A DNA stretch of 46,028 nt from an uncultured Ruminiclostridium sp. (GCA_934454635.1 CAKSFR010000018.1:1-46028), one strand, 5' to 3'. Numbered from the stretch's first letter, positions 8,245-16,763 are shown. Numbers and translations: made by a program. The notes: generated by a model not told the origin, from the letters alone.

Positions 8245-9597
8245 TTAGCCATTATCGTTATTATTATCCGGTTTATTTTTATCTCCGCCCCGTCGGCGGA
8301 AGAAAGTGGTCTTTGTTTTTCTCGGCTCTGTCATGCTTTTGAGCCATTTTTCGTCAGCCTCGCGCTCCTCTTCGGAATATGCGTAGCCGTCTACATATTT
8401 ATCAAGCCGCTCGGGACTGTAAAGCGCGCCCGTTACGGGGAGATTTTTCTTTTCAAGCCGCGAGTTCAGGAACTCCTTGAACAGCATATAAAGCACAGCG
8501 AAAACGGGCACGGCAAGCAGCATTCCCGCAAAGCCGAAAAGACCGCCGCCCACGATAAGCCCGATAAGCACCCATACGGACGGAACGCCCGTTCGGTCGC
8601 CCTGAATAAGCGGAACCATTATATTTCCGTCGAACTGCTGCATTACAACCATAAAAATTGCGAACCACACTGCTTTCATCGGATCCTCAAGCAGAACGAT
8701 GAAGCAGGCGGGAATGCCGCCGATAAACGGACCGAAGAACGGGATTATGTTCGTGCAGGCGATTATCACCGCCATAAGCAGCGGATACGGCGTCCCGATT
8801 ATCGAAGCGCCGATAAACGTCATGCAGCCTACGAAAAACGCGTCGATAAGTATACCCGTGAGATAATGAACAAAAATGTCGTTCGTGCGGCGCGTTACGC
8901 GGAGGATATTCTGCGCGTGCGAATTTCGGAAAAAAGCGAAAATCAGTTTTTTCGCCTGAGATTTCAGCATTTCTTTCGATGAAAGAATGTATATGCCTAT
9001 AATAAAGCCGATTATGAAATCCTTAAACCCGAGTATGAAATTCAGAAGTCCGCCGCCGATTTTTGTTCCGAAAGAAACTATAGTTTCAGAAAAGTCGCTC
9101 CACGAAGTGTTCAGAAAGGCGTTTATCTGATCAAGCGGATTTTCGAGAGCGGCGATAATCTGCGGCTGTTCCGAGAACGTGTTTCGCGCCCAGTTAAGAA
9201 AATTATCGGCATATTCGTCGAAATGCGTCACAAGACCCGTAACGCTGCTCGTGACCTGCGGGATTATGAGGAACATAAGCCCCGTAAGCAGTCCGAGCGC
9301 GAGCACTACCACGATAAATATCGAAACATTTCGGATAACTATGCGTTTTTTCGGCGAATCGGCTTTCTGCTGCCATTTTTTAAACACACAAAACTGAAAA
9401 AAATCCACGCCCGGATTAAGCAGGTAGGCAATCACCGCGCCCCATACAAGCGGAGCGATACACGAACCGATAAGGTCGCCGAGCTGTCTGAAATCGGGAA
9501 TATCGACGGCAGCGATGAGGATAATTCCGCTTATTACGATAACAATGACGGAATATACCGCGATCTGCGTATACTTGGGATTAAAGCGGAATTTCAT
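8245..9597 (-). CDS. AI-2E family (PF01594) membrane permease
   Basis: A 450-residue polytopic membrane protein. The start at 9597 ([11 protein letters not shown]) has a good GGAGG site; an in-frame ATG 30 bp earlier overlaps that site. Family hallmarks are two N-terminal helices, a long amphipathic region (about 100-200) and a C-terminal membrane bundle containing [16 protein letters not shown] and [31 protein letters not shown]. The C-terminus is charged and cytoplasmic. Members export small solutes or act as Na+/H+ antiporters; the substrate cannot be told from sequence. It lies between tRNA-Arg and pheS and probably leads the pheS-pheT unit. Confidence 0.93.
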   Translation of the reverse strand: MKFRFNPKYTQIAVYSVIVIVISGIILIAAVDIPDFRQLGDLIGSCIAPLVWGAVIAYLLNPGVDFFQFCVFKKWQQKADSPKKRIVIRNVSIFIVVVLALGLLTGLMFLIIPQVTSSVTGLVTHFDEYADNFLNWARNTFSEQPQIIAALENPLDQINAFLNTSWSDFSETIVSFGTKIGGGLLNFILGFKDFIIGFIIGIYILSSKEMLKSQAKKLIFAFFRNSHAQNILRVTRRTNDIFVHYLTGILIDAFFVGCMTFIGASIIGTPYPLLMAVIIACTNIIPFFGPFIGGIPACFIVLLEDPMKAVWFAIFMVVMQQFDGNIMVPLIQGDRTGVPSVWVLIGLIVGGGLFGFAGMLLAVPVFAVLYMLFKEFLNSRLEKKNLPVTGALYSPERLDKYVDGYAYSEEEREADEKWLKSMTEPRKTKTTFFRRRGGDKNKPDNNNDNG

Positions 9598-9638
9598 CGC
9601 GCACCTCCGTAAAAAAATCTGCGGCAAAGCGCCAAAAG

Positions 9639-9713
9639 TGGCACCCCCTACCGGAATCGAACCGATAACTAACCCTTAGGAGGGGTTTGTTATATCCATT
9701 TAACTAAGGAGGC
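9639..9713 (-). tRNA. tRNA-Arg (anticodon CCT)
   Basis: On the minus strand a complete cloverleaf is visible: acceptor GCCTCCT with AGGGGGT, D arm GTTA/TAAC, anticodon stem AACCC/GGGTT around loop CTCCTAA (anticodon CCT, reading AGG), variable AGTT, T arm ATCGG-TTCGATT-CCGGT, and an encoded CCA end. The only weak pairs are G-T wobbles. Confidence 0.95.
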
Positions 9714-9729
9714 ATACCTATACCTATCT

Positions 9730-9758
9730 ATTATACTACTTTTGCAAATAAAAAACAA
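9730..9758 (-). promoter_or_regulatory. promoter of tRNA-Arg
   Basis: Minus strand: TTGTTT (9753-9758), a 17-bp spacer, TATAAT (9730-9735). It ends about 16 bp before the mature tRNA 5' end. Confidence 0.65.
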
Positions 9759-9799
9759 GGGGGTAAGACGAAATTTCTTTTATACGCCCGAATATGTTA

Positions 9800-10093
9800 A
9801 ATCTGCACTGTCACGCGGCAGCCTCCTGAGGAAGCTCGCTCCGCTCGCCCCCTCGTCGGCTGCCGCCGCGGCTTTCTCAACCTTTGCTTTTCCCGCGCTC
9901 TCCGAAAAACGCCGCGTTCCGACGCTCGCTTCTTGTCCGCCGGATTTGCGGGGTCCGGCGAAATCGGCGGGGCGGGCGCGCGCCGGAAGCCGCCTGCGGC
10001 GGCTTCCGGCAGCTGCGCGGCTTCGCCGCGCAGCCCGATATTCCGCTTCGCGGAATATCGGGCGCGCCCGCCCCCGTGCGAATCTGCACTATC
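9800..10093 (+). repeat. composite structured element (module B1 + module A + cloverleaf CL2) between direct repeats
   Basis: Begins and ends with a 13-bp imperfect direct repeat, AATCTGCACTGTC (9800-9812) and AATCTGCACTATC (10081-10093). Inside are module B1, closed by GCGGCAGCC (9815-9823) and GGCTGCCGC (9858-9866), then a GCGGCTTTC...AAACGCCGC segment (9867-9926), then cloverleaf CL2. The same order of modules recurs near 45.2-45.5 kb, reversed. No credible gene. Confidence 0.75.
9969..10074 (+). repeat. cloverleaf element CL2 (compact type)
   Basis: The outer stem is a perfect 13 bp: GGGGCGGGCGCGC (9969-9981) with its complement (10062-10074). Inside, with only base 10011 unpaired, are three perfect hairpins: 13 bp (9982-9994/9998-10010, arm GCCGGAAGCCGCC), 10 bp (10012-10021/10025-10034, arm GCTGCGCGGC) and 12 bp (10035-10046/10050-10061, arm CCGATATTCCGC). 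Each loop is 3 nt. Confidence 0.9.
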
Positions 10094-10142
10094 CCCGCCG
10101 AAACAGGCTGAATCCGCCGTCGGGATTTGCACAAATACTGCA

Positions 10143-10182
10143 AAAGGAAACGCCCCGCTTCCGTTTTGCCGAAAGCAGGGCG
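10143..10182 (-). terminator. terminator of the zinc-ribbon/TIR-like gene
   Basis: Minus-strand hairpin with 13-bp arms (10151-10163 and 10170-10182, two G-U pairs), followed by TTTCCTTTT. It lies just past the stop at 10196. Confidence 0.85.
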
Positions 10183-10195
10183 CTGTTGTGCGAGA

Positions 10196-11704
10196 TTAGT
10201 CCCAGATGTCCGGGAACTGAGCTTCAAGCTCTTTGATGTTTTTTACAAGAACCTCTTCCTGTTCTTTAAGCTCGGTCTTGCGCTTGGGCGTGAGGAACGT
10301 CTTGTTGAGTTCCGCTCTTACTTCGAGCAAGGTCTTTCTGAGCGGGTCGCGGCGGCGCTGGAACTGAAGCTTGCGCTCCTCCTTAAGCTGACGCGCACGG
10401 CGCTGACGTTCGATCTCTTCCTTTTCCTCGCGTTCGGCGGCAAGGCGCTGACGCTCTTCGGAAATACGCTTCTTTTCGCTCTCGATATTGTCCACGATCT
10501 CGCCGTTGAGCGCTTCATAGCGCGCTTTCTGCTCAGGAGTCGCAAAACGCAGAGCCTTTATGAAGTTCTTGTCATCGGTAACGGGCATCGGGATCGTCGG
10601 GATCTGATCCTCGGAGGTCAGCTTGTATTCCGCAAGCAGTTTTCCGATATATGCGCGGGAATCCTCAATATCAATGTCAAGAATTTTATCGAAATATGTA
10701 TCGGCAGTGTCAAATTCGCCGTCCTCAAGGAACATATACGCTCTCTTAATGAGATTTTCCTTGTTGGCAGCCGTCGCGGTCACGATAGAATCGGGAACGA
10801 CCGCCGCTTCCTCGGGCTTGAGTATCATTTCTACTTTTTCGGAAATTTCACGCATAAATTCGCTTTCGGCACTGTCGAAAACGTCGTCGAACCAAACCAG
10901 CTCCTCGGGAAGCTGCTGGAACTGAATGTTGCGGGAATTGAAAATCGGGAAAAGAAGCTTCTGTTCGTCGCCCGACATCGCCACCGCAAAAGCGCGGACC
11001 GCATAGTTCATGTAGCCGTCGTGGCAGTCGGAAATATCCTTGAAATTTGCAAGCATTATGCGGCTGTTTTCAAGCGCGTATGCAACCTGCGCAGCTTTTT
11101 CCGCCTCGTCCATTTCCTTGAGCGTCTCGGGAGCATAGAAAACGCTGAAGCCGAGGTTTTCTGTAAAGCGCAGGAACAGCTTGTCGCCGTCGAGGTCGCT
11201 GTCCGCGTCGGCATTTTCGCGGCTTAGCACAAAAACGTCGTATTTTTTATCCTGATGATCAAATATATTGCGTGAAACGGAAACCGCTTCCGCGATAGCC
11301 GCGCCCATGTTTACATAATGGGGCTGCATATCCTCTGTCGAATAGTAGAGCGCACGCCTGTAATTTTCGTTTTCGGTCACCTCGGGAAGTCCCGCGGTGT
11401 TTCTGCGGCATACGGGGAAACGCTTCGCGCCGCTTCTGACATACTGAATGCCGTACTGACAGAGCAGCTTGTTCCAGTAAACCTCGCTGTCCTCGGAGTT
11501 ATCCTCGGCAACCTCGTCCGCAAAAAGCTCCGCACGCGCAAAATCAAAGCTATTTCTTAGATATGTAATGCGATTGAGCTTTTTTACGTCCGCCTTGGGA
11601 TACATACATTCCGCGCCGCAGCCAAGGCAGGCGCCGTTGTTATGCTCTGCGTCGGGAGCGATTTCTCCGCCGCAGATTTTGCAGTTCAGATAGGGAGTAA
11701 ACAT
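10196..11704 (-). CDS. zinc-ribbon protein with TIR-like domain and basic coiled-coil tail
   Basis: A 502-residue protein, probably cytoplasmic. An N-terminal zinc ribbon, CKICGG (8-13) and CLGCGAEC, is followed by a helical segment. Then comes a region resembling TIR domains of Firmicutes: KYDVFVLSREN, GFSVFYAPETLKEMDE, ALENSRIMLANF, and YMNYAVRAFAVAM in place of the usual WVKNEW. The typical catalytic Glu context for NAD cleavage is not obvious, so enzymatic activity is doubtful. Next is a TPR-like part (RAYMFLEDGEFDTADTYFDKIL), then a charged helix rich in EEREEKEEIERQRRAR ending at the C-terminus. Related proteins are often called toll/interleukin-1 receptor domain proteins; function here is unknown. 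AGGAGG precedes the start. Confidence 0.75.
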   Translation of the reverse strand: MFTPYLNCKICGGEIAPDAEHNNGACLGCGAECMYPKADVKKLNRITYLRNSFDFARAELFADEVAEDNSEDSEVYWNKLLCQYGIQYVRSGAKRFPVCRRNTAGLPEVTENENYRRALYYSTEDMQPHYVNMGAAIAEAVSVSRNIFDHQDKKYDVFVLSRENADADSDLDGDKLFLRFTENLGFSVFYAPETLKEMDEAEKAAQVAYALENSRIMLANFKDISDCHDGYMNYAVRAFAVAMSGDEQKLLFPIFNSRNIQFQQLPEELVWFDDVFDSAESEFMREISEKVEMILKPEEAAVVPDSIVTATAANKENLIKRAYMFLEDGEFDTADTYFDKILDIDIEDSRAYIGKLLAEYKLTSEDQIPTIPMPVTDDKNFIKALRFATPEQKARYEALNGEIVDNIESEKKRISEERQRLAAEREEKEEIERQRRARQLKEERKLQFQRRRDPLRKTLLEVRAELNKTFLTPKRKTELKEQEEVLVKNIKELEAQFPDIWD

Positions 11705-11728
11705 CTGAGATCCTCCTGTGTTTTACAA

Positions 11729-11740
11729 TTTGTATACAAA
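11729..11740. promoter_or_regulatory. possible operator palindrome TTTGTATACAAA
   Basis: A perfect 12-bp palindrome 25 bp upstream of the TIR-like gene, between it and the small lipoprotein gene. The form resembles GntR-type half-sites. No regulator gene is adjacent, so this is only a candidate. Confidence 0.35.
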
Positions 11741-11770
11741 ACAACTAAGCGGAAAGCTATGCCCCGCTTT

Positions 11771-12103
11771 TTAATTCCAGTAACTGTCGCGCATCGCGTC
11801 CTTGATAAATTCCGGATCGTTCAGCAGCGCCTGACGTTCCTCGTCGGAAAGATTTTTTTCGTCGAACCAGTCCATCACCTTTTGGTAATATTCCGTGGAT
11901 TTCAAGTGCTCTACGGAAAACATCTCGTATTCTTCCGAAGCGGAAGAAACAGGCTCAGCCGTTTGTGAAACCTCCGTTTCCGCCGCCGATACAGCCTGCG
12001 AAGTCGGAGTACCGCTTTCGGGTTCAGCATTGCTGCAAGCTGCCGCAAAAGCAAGCGGCAAAACGCAAAGAAGCAAGGATAAGGCTTTTTTGTTTGATTT
12101 CAT
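11771..12103 (-). CDS. small lipoprotein
   Basis: A 110-residue lipoprotein of unknown function. The signal peptide from MKSNKKALSLLL ends in the lipobox AFAAAC, followed by a Ser/Thr/Glu-rich spacer (about residues 25-55) and a compact helical C-terminus (STEYYQKVMDWFDEKNL, then SDEERQALLNDPEFI). The start at 12103 follows AAGGTAGG; an ATG 36 bp upstream does not fit the signal peptide. A TTGACA-N17-TATACT promoter at 12259-12287 gives a leader of about 150 nt. The TIR-like gene lies 66 bp downstream and may be cotranscribed, although a weak AAGCGG/CCGCTT hairpin and a palindrome separate them. Confidence 0.8.
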   Translation of the reverse strand: MKSNKKALSLLLCVLPLAFAAACSNAEPESGTPTSQAVSAAETEVSQTAEPVSSASEEYEMFSVEHLKSTEYYQKVMDWFDEKNLSDEERQALLNDPEFIKDAMRDSYWN

Positions 12104-12258
12104 TGACGTTAACCTACCTTTTGATATATATGCAGCCACTATTTCCGAATAATCATTTTTAGGCGGATTTCATTGCTGCTTCAGCTTCTGTTAATAAGAC
12201 TTTACAAACAACCATTGTTAAAACGGCTGCTTCGTCCGGAAATTTTGCGCTTAAAACC

Positions 12259-12287
12259 AGTATATAACAAATCGTTCAATTTGTCAA
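12259..12287 (-). promoter_or_regulatory. promoter of the small lipoprotein gene
   Basis: Minus strand: TTGACA (12282-12287), a 17-bp spacer, TATACT (12259-12264). This sits in the 569-bp gap 12104-12672. The rest of the gap is AT-rich, with no gene visible. Confidence 0.75.
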
Positions 12288-12530
12288 TAATCTGTAATTT
12301 GCTTTGTAAAAAATTAACTAAAAAAAGATGCCTTTTATGTAATATTTAACAAAGAAAAAGCTTGTTTTTAATCTTTTTGGCGGAATTTTTCGCTAAATGA
12401 AACCGAAATGTAAACAAAACGGTCAAAATCACGGCTATACGCATCCCCGCGGAATTGTACCCGAGTAACAAAAAAGAGATTTGTACTATTTTTTGCAAGT
12501 TTTGTTATATAAAATCATGTGCGCCTGTGA

Positions 12531-12536
12531 TATAAT
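12531..12536 (+). promoter_or_regulatory. extended -10 box for the ABC exporter operon
   Basis: TGATATAAT gives TATAAT with the upstream TG of an extended -10. The hexamer 17 bp further upstream (TATAAA) is a poor -35. It would yield a leader of about 130 nt. Confidence 0.4.
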
Positions 12537-12672
12537 CAAAATCCGGTCGAATTGCGGATAAAAAAGAAATGCAATCGTTTACAAAAAACTGAAACTTTTT
12601 CGGAAAACCGTGTGACTTAATGAAAGAAGGCTCTTCCGAAGATGATTTTTTACGAAAGGGACGTGAGGAAAT

Positions 12673-14412
12673 ATGTTTTTGCTTCGTTGGCTATGGAAGA
12701 ATATGAAAGGCGACCGCGCCGTATATATTCTTGCCCTCTGCCTTACAATTATATCACAGTCGATGTACATTATTACGCCGTATTTTACCCAGCAGATAAC
12801 CGACACCTTTCTGGTCGGCGAACAGGCTGCGGAAAATCTGCGGACAGGCTCGGACGCGCTTATAAAAATGCTGCTGATGATGGTCGGGTTCACGCTTATC
12901 CGCTGCTGTATCCAGTACACGGCGAATATCTCCTACGAGCACGCTTCGCAGGGGCTTATCTACCGCATACGCAAGGTGCTGTTCCACAATATCGAAATGC
13001 AGGACGCGTCGTTCTACGACAAATACCGCACGGGCGACATAATGACGCGCGTTACGGGCGATCTTGACATGGTGCGCCATTCCGTCGCGTGGATAATCAA
13101 AACCACGCTCGAATGCGTGATCCTGTTCACCGCAACAACGGTTTATTTCTACACAATCGACTGGCTCATGGCGACGTGTATGCTTATCCTTACGCCGCTT
13201 ATACTTATCATAACCAAAATGTTCAAGAACGTGGTCGGTCCGTATTACGTCGAGCTTCGCGAACGGCTTTCCGCTCTTAACACCTGCGCGGAGGAAAATA
13301 TTTCGGGAAACCGCGTTGTAAAGGCGTTTGCACGCGAGGATTACGAGATAAAGAAATTCCGTGAAAAAAATAAGGCGTATAACGACGCGAACAAAACCGC
13401 GGCGTTCACATGGCTCAGATTCTTCCCCGCGCTTGAAATAACGGCGCAGAGCCTTTCGGTAATATGCCTGCTCTGCGGAGGTCTGTTCATTATCGGCGGA
13501 CGGATAACCTTCGGCGAATACGCCGCGTTTGCGGGACTTGTCTGGACGATTTCCAACCCCATGCGGACCCTCGGAAATATCGTAAACGACTACCAGCGCT
13601 TCACCGCCTCGGCAAACAAGATAATCGAGCTGTACTACGGCAGAAGCTCGATAGTAGACCGCGCCGACGCCGTTGATATGCCCGACAGGTTAAAGGGAAA
13701 AATAGAGTTTCGGGACGTTTCGTTCGGATACGGAAAGAACGAGATTCTCCACGACCTCAATTTCACTATAAACCCCGGCGAAACCATTGCGATAATGGGC
13801 GCGACCGGAACGGGAAAAACCTCGCTTATAAGCCTTATCCCGCGTATTTACGACATAAAAAAGGGTGAAATTCTCGTAGACGGCGTAAATATAAGAATGA
13901 TGAAGCTTAAACAGCTTCGCGGCGCAATAGGCATCGCTACGCAGGACGTTCTGCTTTATTCGGACACTATCGAGGGCAACATCTGCTTCGGAAATATCGA
14001 CCTCCCCGAGGAAGAAGCGGTGAAATACGCTAAGGCTGCCGACGCGCACAATTTTATAGTAAAGACCTCGGACGGCTACGATACGATAATCGGCGAACGC
14101 GGCGTAGGACTTTCGGGCGGACAGAAGCAGCGTATCTCGCTTGCGCGCGCGCTGGCCGTAAAGCCGTCGATACTTATTCTCGACGATACTACGTCGGCGG
14201 TTGACCTTGAAACAGAAAAACACATTCAGGATTCGCTCAAAAACCTCGACTTCCCCTGCACGAAAATAATTATTGCACAGAGAATTTCCTCCGCACGCGA
14301 CGCCGACCGCATATTTATCCTAAAGGACGGCACTATCGCGCAGAGCGGAACTCACGAAGAGCTTATCGCGCAGGACGGCTATTACCGCGAGGTCTATGAG
14401 CTTCAGAAATAA
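12673..14412 (+). CDS. heterodimeric ABC exporter, subunit with degenerate ATP site
   Basis: A 579-residue half-transporter: six membrane helices (residues 1 to about 310), then a nucleotide-binding domain. Walker A is GATGTGKT (376-383), the signature is canonical LSGGQ (480-484) and Walker B is ILILDD. Position 505 is Asp where the catalytic Glu is expected, and the switch histidine is Gln536 (IIIAQR). This matches the TM287/BmrC side of heterodimeric exporters, which supplies a good signature but a non-hydrolysing site. The partner follows 20 bp downstream. The substrate is unknown; drugs, lipids or peptides are exported by relatives. GTGAGGAAAT precedes the ATG. Confidence 0.95.
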   Translation: MFLLRWLWKNMKGDRAVYILALCLTIISQSMYIITPYFTQQITDTFLVGEQAAENLRTGSDALIKMLLMMVGFTLIRCCIQYTANISYEHASQGLIYRIRKVLFHNIEMQDASFYDKYRTGDIMTRVTGDLDMVRHSVAWIIKTTLECVILFTATTVYFYTIDWLMATCMLILTPLILIITKMFKNVVGPYYVELRERLSALNTCAEENISGNRVVKAFAREDYEIKKFREKNKAYNDANKTAAFTWLRFFPALEITAQSLSVICLLCGGLFIIGGRITFGEYAAFAGLVWTISNPMRTLGNIVNDYQRFTASANKIIELYYGRSSIVDRADAVDMPDRLKGKIEFRDVSFGYGKNEILHDLNFTINPGETIAIMGATGTGKTSLISLIPRIYDIKKGEILVDGVNIRMMKLKQLRGAIGIATQDVLLYSDTIEGNICFGNIDLPEEEAVKYAKAADAHNFIVKTSDGYDTIIGERGVGLSGGQKQRISLARALAVKPSILILDDTTSAVDLETEKHIQDSLKNLDFPCTKIIIAQRISSARDADRIFILKDGTIAQSGTHEELIAQDGYYREVYELQK

Positions 14413-14432
14413 CGGGAAGGGAGCGGATAAAA

Positions 14433-16199
14433 ATGGCAAGAAACAAGTTTGACATAGACGAGAGCCTTGAAACTCCGTTCGACATACGGCATTTAAAGCG
14501 CGCGCTTGTCTATGCGGGAAAATATAAGAAAACTATCGCAAAAGCCCTGCTGCTGAGCGCGGCGGCGGTAATAATCGGGCTGCTTTCGCCGCTTATCGTA
14601 AGCTATGCGGTAGATAATTTCATGACCTCCGAAGATAAGATACCCATGCTCATATTAAGCGCGGTCGGATTCCTCGCCTGCATCATAATAAGCGTTTTTC
14701 TGACGAAAAAGCGCGCGGTCATGATGACGCAGGTAGGTCAGGATATAGTTTACGACATTCGCGAGGATCTGTTCCGACATATGCAGGAGCTGCCGTTTGA
14801 GTATTACGACAGCCGCCCGCACGGAAAAATTCTCGTCCGCATCGTAAACTACATAAACTCGATATCAGACCTCATGACGAACGGTATCGTGAACTTTGTG
14901 CTCGAGATTTTCAACCTGCTATTTATAATAGTGTTCATGTTCTTCGTCTGCTGGCAGCTTGCGCTCGTGGTTCTCGGCGGACTGCCCATATACGCGGCGG
15001 TAATGCTTGCGATAAAGAACGGTCAGCGCAGAGCATGGCAGGCGGTATCGAATAAAAGCTCGAACCTCAACGCATATCTTCACGAAAGCATTGTCGGAGT
15101 TCAGATCTCTCAGGTTTTCACTCGCGAGGAGGTAAACGAAGAGATAAACGACCGCTTAGCGGTGCAGTACCGCAAAAAGTGGATGCGCGCAGTCAAGTTC
15201 AGCAACCTCGTCTGGCCCGTGACCGACATTGTCGGAATTATCACGAGAGCGGCAATATACGCCGTGGGACTGCTGGCTATGCCGGGCATCTCGCTCGGAA
15301 CGATACTCGCCATGGGCGATTACTCCGCGCGCTTCTGGCAGCCGCTCATGAACCTCTCCAACCTCATGAACACGTTCATCAACGCGGTAGCGTACCTCGA
15401 ACGAATTTTTGAGATGCTCGACGAGCCTGTTACCGTAAAGGACAAGATAGGCGCAGCAGAGCTTCCCAAGATACACGGCGACGTTCATTTCAAAAACGTT
15501 ACGTTCGGATATGAACAGGGCGTAAATATTCTCGAAAATGTCAATTTTGACGTCCGCGCGGGCGAAAGCGTAGCTCTCGTAGGACCTACCGGCGCGGGAA
15601 AAACCACGATAGTGAGCCTTATTTCGAGATTCTATAACCTGAACGGCGGTAAGATCCTTATAGACGACAGCGACATTTCGGAGGTAACGCTCCATTCGCT
15701 TCGTTCGCAGATGGGAATAATGCTTCAGGACAGCTTTATTTTCAGCGGCACTATCATGGAAAATCTGAAATACGGACGGCTCGACGCGGCGGACGAGGAA
15801 GCGCGCGAGGCTTGCAGAATCGTCGGTATCGACGAATATATACGTTCGCTGAAAAACGGCTACGACACGCAGGTGAGCGAGCGCGGCGCGGGACTTTCAC
15901 AGGGTCAGAAGCAGCTTATCGCGCTTGCGAGAACTATACTTTCCGACCCGAAGATACTTGTCCTCGACGAAGCGACCTCGTCGATAGACGCAAAGACCGA
16001 GCGCTATCTCCAGACGGGCATAAATCACCTGCTTCAGGGACGCACGTCGTTTATTATCGCGCACCGCCTTTCTACGATACGCAGCTGCGACAAGATAATG
16101 TACATAAGCAACAAGGGCATCACCGAAGCGGGTACGCATGACGAGCTTATGGCGAAAAAAGGCGATTATTATAAGCTCTACACCGCGCAGACGGTATAA
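14433..16199 (+). CDS. heterodimeric ABC exporter, subunit with consensus catalytic residues
   Basis: The 588-residue partner of the preceding protein. After the six-helix membrane domain, Walker A is GPTGAGKT (384-391), Walker B is ILVLDE with catalytic Glu513, and the switch His544 lies in FIIAHRLST. The signature is altered to LSQGQ (488-492). The two proteins together therefore give one consensus and one degenerate ATP site, as in TM288/BmrD partners. GGGAAGGGAG lies in the 20-bp gap before its start. The stop codon falls inside a short AT-rich sequence matching both ends of the element at 19328-19510, and a strong terminator follows. Confidence 0.95.
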   Translation: MARNKFDIDESLETPFDIRHLKRALVYAGKYKKTIAKALLLSAAAVIIGLLSPLIVSYAVDNFMTSEDKIPMLILSAVGFLACIIISVFLTKKRAVMMTQVGQDIVYDIREDLFRHMQELPFEYYDSRPHGKILVRIVNYINSISDLMTNGIVNFVLEIFNLLFIIVFMFFVCWQLALVVLGGLPIYAAVMLAIKNGQRRAWQAVSNKSSNLNAYLHESIVGVQISQVFTREEVNEEINDRLAVQYRKKWMRAVKFSNLVWPVTDIVGIITRAAIYAVGLLAMPGISLGTILAMGDYSARFWQPLMNLSNLMNTFINAVAYLERIFEMLDEPVTVKDKIGAAELPKIHGDVHFKNVTFGYEQGVNILENVNFDVRAGESVALVGPTGAGKTTIVSLISRFYNLNGGKILIDDSDISEVTLHSLRSQMGIMLQDSFIFSGTIMENLKYGRLDAADEEAREACRIVGIDEYIRSLKNGYDTQVSERGAGLSQGQKQLIALARTILSDPKILVLDEATSSIDAKTERYLQTGINHLLQGRTSFIIAHRLSTIRSCDKIMYISNKGITEAGTHDELMAKKGDYYKLYTAQTV

Positions 16200-16233
16200 T
16201 ACCGATTTCTAATCAATATATAGGAAGATTAAA
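16195..16233. repeat. short footprint of the AT-rich element found at 19326-19510
   Basis: TATAATACC-GATTTCTAATC-AATATATA matches the left arm of the 19326 element, and TATAGGAAGATT-AAA matches its right end (19493-19507). The two are joined directly, with everything in between missing. Confidence 0.55.
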
Positions 16234-16274
16234 TATCCCCGTAGCCGGAACGCAGGCTGCGGGGATATTTGTTT
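16231..16274. terminator. terminator between the ABC exporter and the convergent membrane-protein gene
   Basis: 16-bp arms AAATATCCCCGTAGCC (16231-16246) and GGCTGCGGGGATATTT (16255-16270), followed by GTTTCATTTC on the plus strand. The minus side is also AT-rich, so it may serve both convergent genes. Confidence 0.85.
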
Positions 16275-16278
16275 CATT

Positions 16279-16686
16279 TCAAGGCAGCAGCCGCGCTCTT
16301 ATAAAATCCTCGGTCTTTATCGCGACAAACGAGAAAAAGAACCATATCACCATAAAAAGCAGGCAGACCTGACCGTAAAGGTTAAACGGCAGCTTGCTGT
16401 AATCCCAAACGTGCATACCGAACCCGACGTTCACTATCATTCCGCAGACAAATTCGCCGAGCGTTATGATAACGCTCCCTATCGCCATCTGAACGGGTAT
16501 CGGCAGCCTCCTGCTGAAAAAACAGTTAAGCCCCCCGACCCAGACAAGGCTGAGTCCGCCCAAAATAAACATAGACGGGTGAGTATGTCCCCGATAAAGA
16601 ATTTCAACCGCGCCGTAAATAAACCCGCCGTAAAGCATTATAACGAACTGCCTGAACAGCTCGAGAAAAAACGATTCCTTTTTCAT
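16279..16686 (-). CDS. putative ABC-transporter type IV membrane protein (PF06541-like)
   Basis: A 135-residue integral membrane protein with four hydrophobic helices (about 8-28, 38-56, 66-90, 104-124). The motifs YRGHTHPSMFILGG, GMHVWDYSKLPFNLYGQ and FMVIWFF are characteristic of the PF06541 group. These are annotated as putative ABC-transporter type IV, but real transport activity is not established. No ATPase lies in the same direction nearby. It converges with the ABC exporter and diverges from the carboxypeptidase gene. Confidence 0.8.
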   Translation of the reverse strand: MKKESFFLELFRQFVIMLYGGFIYGAVEILYRGHTHPSMFILGGLSLVWVGGLNCFFSRRLPIPVQMAIGSVIITLGEFVCGMIVNVGFGMHVWDYSKLPFNLYGQVCLLFMVIWFFFSFVAIKTEDFIRARLLP

Positions 16687-16763
16687 TGCACCCGTCCTTC
16701 CTTTTCTGAACCTATTCTGTACATTTTGCGGAAAAGCTATACATATAATAGCAAGGGAAAGGA

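Noticed and set aside
9714..10195. Possible tRNA-linked integrated element next to tRNA-Arg(CCT)
   Set aside because: No integrase and no repeat of the tRNA 3' end was found; only the short structured element is present.
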